IMG/VR virus record: IMGVR_UViG_3300043570_000747
Span: 1 to 47,608 of that record
Direction: 5' to 3' (one strand)
Source: a virus
DNA length: 47,608 nucleotides
The translations under genes were made by a program, and so were the position numbers. The notes beneath the pieces were generated by a model, which saw only the letters and a program-made list of their open reading frames with translations, was not told the DNA's origin and did no database searches. Every line of letters starts with the position of its first letter. The first letter of the stretch is position 1. Positions 43,862 to 47,608 of this stretch are shown here, piece after piece.

Positions 43862-43932
43862 AGCGGATGATCAGAATCGAACTGACCCCTTCTGCTTGGA
43901 AGGCAGAGGCACTACCAATATGCAACATCCGC
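43862..43932 (-). tRNA. tRNA-Gly (TCC)
   Basis: 71 nt. Acceptor GCGGATG/CATCCGC, anticodon arm TCTGC-CTTCCAA-GCAGA (TCC), T-arm with GTTCGATTC, discriminator T. Confidence 0.92.
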
Positions 43933-43940
43933 ATGCTATG

Positions 43941-44013
43941 TGTCCCTAGTTGGATTCGAACCAACGCTGTATAGATTTTAAGTCTACCGCCTCTACCGCT
44001 GGGCTATAAGGAC
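43941..44013 (-). tRNA. tRNA with anticodon TAA (Leu by anticodon) but class I body
   Basis: 73 nt. Acceptor GTCCTTA/TAGGGAC, anticodon arm GTAGA-CTTAAAA-TCTAT: anticodon TAA, codon UUA. The variable loop has only 5 nt (ACAGC), while leucine tRNAs normally carry a long variable arm. T-arm GTTGG-TTCGAAT-CCAAC, discriminator A. Confidence 0.85.
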
Positions 44014-44018
44014 TTTTG

Positions 44019-44091
44019 TGCCGTCGGCAGGAATCGAACCTGCGGCCAAGACCTTAGAAGAGTCCTGCTCTATCCCCTGAGCTACGAAGGC
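44019..44091 (-). tRNA. tRNA-Arg (TCT)
   Basis: 73 nt. Acceptor GCCTTCG with CGACGGC (one U-C mismatch at position 4-69), D-arm AGCTCAGGGGATAGAGC, anticodon arm GGACT-CTTCTAA-GGTCT (TCT), T-arm GCAGG-TTCGATT-CCTGC. Confidence 0.88.
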
Positions 44092-44097
44092 ATTTAG

Positions 44098-44409
44098 TTA
44101 ATCGTTTGGAATATCTTCTTCATGCATATTAATTTCTATTAATCCTAAATCTTTTGCCATTTCATGTCCTTCTTCAGACATTTCTATTGTTGCTTCAAGA
44201 TTATCATTATATGTAACATTAATTAAGCCAGCCTCATATAACTGGACCAGCGATCTATCAACATGCTCTTGATGCGCTTCCCATAGTTCTGGCGCAATTT
44301 CTTTTGCTTTTTCTGTAATCTGAAAAATAAACTCACCATGTTCATCCATTCCAGTTAACTCAACTGCACCCAATTGTAAGTACATTGATAATTTCTCATC
44401 ATCATCCAT
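44098..44409 (-). CDS. conserved small phage protein
   Basis: 103 residues: MDDDEKLSMYLQLGAVELTGMDEHGEFIFQITEKAKEIAPELWEAHQEHVDRSLVQLYEAGLINVTYNDNLEATIEMSEEGHEMAKDLGLIEI. Reads as a winged-helix-like fold (helix, strand E-F-I-F, helix, helix L-Y-E-A-G-L-I-N-V). Conserved near terminase/tRNA in cyanophage-type genomes; function unknown. Embedded between tRNAs. Confidence 0.65.
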   Translation of the reverse strand: MDDDEKLSMYLQLGAVELTGMDEHGEFIFQITEKAKEIAPELWEAHQEHVDRSLVQLYEAGLINVTYNDNLEATIEMSEEGHEMAKDLGLIEINMHEEDIPND

Positions 44410-44421
44410 GTGTTCTCCTCG

Positions 44422-44495
44422 TGCAACAAGTAGGACTTGAACCTACGATTACCGAATTATGAGTTCGGGGCTTTAACCAACTAAGCTATTGTTGC
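44422..44495 (-). tRNA. tRNA-Met (CAT)
   Basis: 74 nt. Acceptor GCAACAA/TTGTTGC, anticodon arm CCGAA-CTCATAA-TTCGG (CAT). T-arm GTAGG-TTCAAGT-CCTAC. Could be elongator Met or, if C34 is modified to lysidine, an Ile-AUA tRNA; sequence alone cannot decide. Confidence 0.9.
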
Positions 44496-44503
44496 TTAGT
44501 GAT

Positions 44504-44755
44504 CTATTGTATCGTGCCATCTTCATTCTTGTCAATAGTTTCTTCTACTATTTGCTGCACATATTCAGAAAAATGTTTTCTAATATTTCCCATAGGCCTA
44601 TAACCAGCAGCCTTCCAAATTCTTTTATATTCAATTACATTAGTAAATGTAGTTGGACATAAGATTATTCCGTTATACTCTTTTAATACTGTTGGCAGCG
44701 GAACGTGCTTACCACAGCATTTACATTCTTTAGCTTTTTCTTGATACGTACTCAT
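44504..44755 (-). CDS. small zinc-ribbon protein
   Basis: 83 residues with CKCCGKHVPLPTVL...ILCPTTFTNVIEYKRIWKAAGYRPMGNIRKHFSEYV. CxxCG...C ligands; R-P-x-G-N-x-R-K-H-F is a conserved phage pattern of unknown role. Follows terminase with a 4-bp overlap. Confidence 0.6.
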   Translation of the reverse strand: MSTYQEKAKECKCCGKHVPLPTVLKEYNGIILCPTTFTNVIEYKRIWKAAGYRPMGNIRKHFSEYVQQIVEETIDKNEDGTIQ

Positions 44756-46554
44756 ATTATTGTCATCCTGTCCATTGCATCTCTTAAGTTTTCTGGCATT
44801 CTTGGTGCCCTTATCATATTATATGAGTCTGTCTGCCCGTCATTTTTTGTTCCAAAGTCATTATCATAACTCATGGACTCATAGGTATGTATATTTATTT
44901 CTTCATTTGTATCAAATTTACTTCTGCTAATAGCATTGTAAATAGCGCCACAAACTGCATCCGCCAAGTCTTTTGAACCTTTTCGTGGGTGGTCAACCCT
45001 ATCTCTCATTATCTTAAGCTGAAGTAATTCATCTATAAGTAATTGTATGTGTGGCCCAGACAATCTTTCTTCAGCTACTATCATTGCCATGTCGTCATAA
45101 TGTTTTTTAGCGACAGACAGAATCTCTGTATTGATGCCGTATTGTTTTAGTTGTTGCATCATATCGTGAGAATTCCATCTGTCAAAGGTACATACTCGTA
45201 TTTTAAATCCACGAGTTTTTAATGAAAGAATATAATCCTTTACTTCAGTAAAGTCTACAGACTTATCTTTTGTTGGCGTCCAAAATCTTACTGCATCTAT
45301 TTCGACAATTGGTGCTGGTTGAGAATATGTATCAGTAACTTTGATATTAACCCATTTATTTACATGACCCATTGCAACTGCACAATGGTCGTGTTTTTGA
45401 GCTAAGTCTACATGCAAAAAATATTCTTTATCTGGATCTGGAATAAACCAATCTTCAAGCCTACCAAAATTATCTACAGCAAGGTGTCCTTTATTAAAAG
45501 CTTTCTCAACCTTTTCTCTTGACTTAAAGAATGCATCAACAGCATCAGGTGGCATACATGCAAATCTAGACAATGCGTCTAAAGGATTGGTAAAGAAAGC
45601 TACTTTAAAATCATCAATTTTTCTAACGGGGTTTACTTCCCAGGTTGGCCTCTTAAGGGCATATACCCTAGGAATCTTATATGAAAGAATGTGATCCTCT
45701 TCCCATTCAACACTAAATTCGTTGCCCTGTGTGTCATCTGGTAAATCTTCATCCATCTTAAACTTATGATCACGAATAATTGTTTCTTTATCTGCTACTA
45801 CAGCGTTGTATCTTTGCTGGATATAGTCATTTTTGTATCTAGGAAATGACAACAAGATTACCTTGCCAAAGTCTGGAAAACGAGAATCTACAGATGCACG
45901 GTACATATCATATATAGCAGCACCTGTTTTTGCCTGCTCATGTCCTGTTGTATTGTCAATAGCAAATCCTGAAATTTCATCAAGAATAACTACAATTACG
46001 TTATAGCCTTCCCATGCCTCACGCTCTGAGTGACCTGAGTGAACTGTAATGGCTTTATCAAACTTAACCTCTGAAGCCTTATCATTATATTTTCCAGCAA
46101 ACCAAGGTGACTTATCTATTCTTGTTTTAAATCCTTTAAAGAATACGTTGCTTGCTTGTTGAGAGTTAATAGCAATATTAATAATATCAATGCTGTCCCC
46201 TGGAGGTTTTCCATAGTACGTGGCTGGATCTTTAAGGCACAATAGTAAATATACTATATAGGATACCGCAATTGTTGAGCAGTAATCTTTTCCCGACCCT
46301 TTTCCTAGCTGAGCAACTACTTCATTAGCGGTCTGTTTAAATCTTATTCTTCCTTCTTCTTCTCCAAAAAGTTTGATGAGCGTTGACTCTTTATAAATCT
46401 GAGAGCTTTTTTCGATAAGCGTGTATTGATAGTCGGAAAGTTCTGGAAGCCCAAGGTATTCTGGACTTCTGACAAACGTTTTAAGATCGACTGGTTTTTC
46501 ATCGAACTCCTCTCCATCGAGCATGTCGATAATGTCATTAAAATCAAACGACAT
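44752..46554 (-). CDS. terL: terminase large subunit
   Basis: 600 residues. N-terminal ATPase: Walker A QLGKGSGKD (residues 82-90), Walker B VIVVILDEIS (near 190), coupling region LLSFPRYKNDYI. C-terminal RNase H-like nuclease: HVDLAQKHDHCAVAMGH (first Asp), FDRWNSHD, then KGSKDLADAVCGAIYNA (last Asp). Packages phage DNA into the prohead and cuts it. Overlaps the small-subunit gene by 11 bp. This places the packaging genes at the right end of the window. Confidence 0.93.
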   Translation of the reverse strand: MSFDFNDIIDMLDGEEFDEKPVDLKTFVRSPEYLGLPELSDYQYTLIEKSSQIYKESTLIKLFGEEEGRIRFKQTANEVVAQLGKGSGKDYCSTIAVSYIVYLLLCLKDPATYYGKPPGDSIDIINIAINSQQASNVFFKGFKTRIDKSPWFAGKYNDKASEVKFDKAITVHSGHSEREAWEGYNVIVVILDEISGFAIDNTTGHEQAKTGAAIYDMYRASVDSRFPDFGKVILLSFPRYKNDYIQQRYNAVVADKETIIRDHKFKMDEDLPDDTQGNEFSVEWEEDHILSYKIPRVYALKRPTWEVNPVRKIDDFKVAFFTNPLDALSRFACMPPDAVDAFFKSREKVEKAFNKGHLAVDNFGRLEDWFIPDPDKEYFLHVDLAQKHDHCAVAMGHVNKWVNIKVTDTYSQPAPIVEIDAVRFWTPTKDKSVDFTEVKDYILSLKTRGFKIRVCTFDRWNSHDMMQQLKQYGINTEILSVAKKHYDDMAMIVAEERLSGPHIQLLIDELLQLKIMRDRVDHPRKGSKDLADAVCGAIYNAISRSKFDTNEEINIHTYESMSYDNDFGTKNDGQTDSYNMIRAPRMPENLRDAMDRMTII

Positions 46555-47080
46555 CGGCTTCCTCTACTGGGACTGACTCGATTACTCCAGTGATCTGAGA
46601 TAATCTCTTTGCAACATCCATCTTGCACTTAGGACAAGTAGAGGTAACTTCTTTCAAAATTCTAACAAGGACATCCTGCTTACGCTCTGTCTCTGCAATT
46701 TGAGCAGCAATTTCATTGTTCTCTAATACTCCAATAGATTGAAGCATTGCAATTCTTTTAGTTTCAATATCAGCAATAAGCTTTAATGCGCCAGACTTAA
46801 TACCTAGTTGTCCCGATGTGTCTGCATCTTCTACTGTTTTCCACGCTTCTTTGATAAGCATGGCATAGTGTTGATCCGCCCCTGAGATAGCCTCTCTAGC
46901 ACGATCTCTTATGTTACTGTCATTATGGACTACATCTTTCCAGTCGTCAATTAGTTCTATAACTTCTTTGCGCTGTATTCCTGTAATTGTGGCGATTTGA
47001 GTAGCCGTACTTCCCTTAAGAAGTTCTTCAACCACCCTGTTCATTCTATCAAAATGCTGTGATAATTCTATTTCGCTCAT
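46544..47080 (-). CDS. terS: terminase small subunit
   Basis: 178 residues, helical. The N-terminal HTH (LLKGSTATQIATITGIQRKEVIELIDDWK) recognises DNA; a coiled central part (GIKSGALKLIADIETKRIAMLQSIGVLENNEIAAQIAETERKQDVLVRILKEV) gives oligomerisation. Ends with a zinc-like STCPKCKMDVAKRL. Position just before TerL and length fit a TerS. Leaderless start. Confidence 0.8.
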   Translation of the reverse strand: MSEIELSQHFDRMNRVVEELLKGSTATQIATITGIQRKEVIELIDDWKDVVHNDSNIRDRAREAISGADQHYAMLIKEAWKTVEDADTSGQLGIKSGALKLIADIETKRIAMLQSIGVLENNEIAAQIAETERKQDVLVRILKEVTSTCPKCKMDVAKRLSQITGVIESVPVEEADVV

Positions 47081-47086
47081 TAATAT

Positions 47087-47115
47087 ATTATACTTTCAGT
47101 CGACTAAAAAGTCAA
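47087..47115 (-). promoter_or_regulatory. sigma70 promoter, leaderless terminase operon
   Basis: Minus strand TTGACT (47110-47115), 17-bp spacer, TATAAT (47087-47092), exactly 6 nt to ATG 47080. GACT-TTTT-AGTC overlaps the -35. The -35 lies in the end of the upstream gene. Confidence 0.75.
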
Positions 47116-47444
47116 TTAGATTTAGCCTTTGCAATCTTATAAAGCATTAAATACCCTATAAGGTCATCTATATCGTTATCTCCAGCAAATCCTTGGTTAT
47201 TCTTTACTCTATTTAGTTTATCATCTATTCTAACCTTTAATTGTTCTGTTGAATCCGCCGTTGAAAATATTCTGGCTGGCTCCAAGGCTGAGTTACCATA
47301 GGATATATTCTTTTCAATAAGCATGTGAGCAATTTCATGACAGGTTCCCCAAATCTTATTACCTGCTGGTGCACCAACAGATCTTAAATATAGGTCGCTA
47401 CAATTAAATTGCGTAACATCTTCAAATACTGGTTTTAACATCAT
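47112..47444 (-). CDS. DUF1599/Nmad1-like protein
   Basis: 110 residues. ...KNISYGNSALEPARIFSTADSTEQLKVRIDDKLNRVKNNQGFAGDNDIDDLIGYLMLYKIAKA matches the DUF1599 (nucleotide-modification-associated) pattern KNxxYGNSAL-x-P-x-R-I-F-S...R-I-D-D-K-L-x-R and D-x-x-D-L-I-G-Y-L. Proposed link to modified nucleotides or nucleotide pools; unproven. ATGA overlap with the upstream partial gene. Confidence 0.8.
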   Translation of the reverse strand: MMLKPVFEDVTQFNCSDLYLRSVGAPAGNKIWGTCHEIAHMLIEKNISYGNSALEPARIFSTADSTEQLKVRIDDKLNRVKNNQGFAGDNDIDDLIGYLMLYKIAKAKSN

Positions 47445-47608
47445 ACGTCCATTTCTTTATATAGTTGCTTAAGTCCACGTAGTGTACCTATGTCCATATA
47501 TCTGCCGCCTGGTCGAACAGATTGAATATTTGATCCTTCATCTATCCACTCCTGAATTTGTTTTCCTGGGTGATCTAAACTTGGATCTATGTATCTTATC
47601 ATATTTTT
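47441..47608 (-). CDS. nucleotidyltransferase-like protein, C-terminal part
   Basis: Partial: the last 55 residues are in the window, the 5' part lies beyond 47608. IQEWIDEGSNIQSVRPGGRYMDIGTLRGLKQLYKEMDV ends like sugar-nucleotidyltransferase (NDP-sugar pyrophosphorylase) proteins, with the usual F/Y-x-D-I-G-T-x-x-x-L/Y motif. It may work with the GT4-like glycosyltransferase at 11909. An ATG at 47603 could also be the true start, in which case it is a 54-residue gene. Confidence 0.5.
   Translation of the reverse strand, partial: KNMIRYIDPSLDHPGKQIQEWIDEGSNIQSVRPGGRYMDIGTLRGLKQLYKEMDV

Noticed and set aside
1-47608. Insertion sequences, integrase and att sites
   Set aside because: No transposase or integrase motifs and no matching flanking repeats were found by reading.

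Overview
The window looks like 47.6 kb of a larger tailed double-stranded DNA phage genome (Caudoviricetes), AT-rich, with both ends cut inside genes. Anchors are a terminase small/large pair, a CHAP endolysin with holin-like proteins, repeat-rich tail-fibre genes, a class II ribonucleotide reductase, and many short overlapping phage ORFs. The host is inferred to be an actinobacterium, probably a low-GC freshwater one. Reasons are a WhiB-type Fe-S regulator, an Lsr2-type DNA-binding mini-protein, gene families common in actinobacteriophages (GP88, DUF7455-like, TIGR03299/DUF932, Api92-like), Crp/GlxR-type operators and abundant leaderless genes. Portal, capsid, polymerase and integrase genes are not in the window. 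All family names come from motif recognition, not from database searches.

Layout. 1-9.5 kb, minus strand: tail-fibre/appendage genes, including a 1903-residue protein with 18 copies of a SQTANLQEWQ-type repeat and a truncated paralogue. 9.5-12.9 kb, minus: small membrane protein, B12-dependent ribonucleotide reductase, glycosyltransferase. 13.0-14.5 kb, plus: lysozyme-like protein, small zinc proteins and a candidate small RNA. 14.8-16.4 kb, minus: small zinc/membrane peptides, an HNH nuclease and an endonuclease VII-like nuclease. 16.6-28.6 kb, plus: a dense field of about 38 small genes in short operons, with tRNA-Asp and a second candidate structured RNA. 28.6-29.17 kb: gene-free, AT-rich region with DnaA boxes, a candidate origin. 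29.2-47.6 kb, minus: small unknowns, a secreted Ig-like surface protein, thioredoxin, a secreted subtilisin-like protease, a proteasome-like Ntn hydrolase, WhiB, a holin-like pair, an 814-residue secreted surface protein, Hsp20, a thermonuclease, CHAP endolysin, six tRNAs, and terminase.

The most unusual content is regulatory. (1) Twelve plus-strand promoters share TGTCAG exactly 10 nt before the -10 box, usually with an extended TGn. (2) Nine of these have a Crp/GlxR-like TGTGA-N6-TCACA site 54-76 nt upstream of the -10; four sites are perfect. (3) Thirteen genes or leader ORFs have a -10 hexamer exactly 6 nt before ATG, predicting leaderless mRNAs. (4) A pseudoknot-forming RNA element built on a CTGAG loop occurs three times, and two copies differ only by a compensatory base-pair swap. 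Together these suggest a phage that uses a host cAMP-receptor-type regulator and an accessory promoter factor for its early genes, with leaderless translation for many minus-strand genes.
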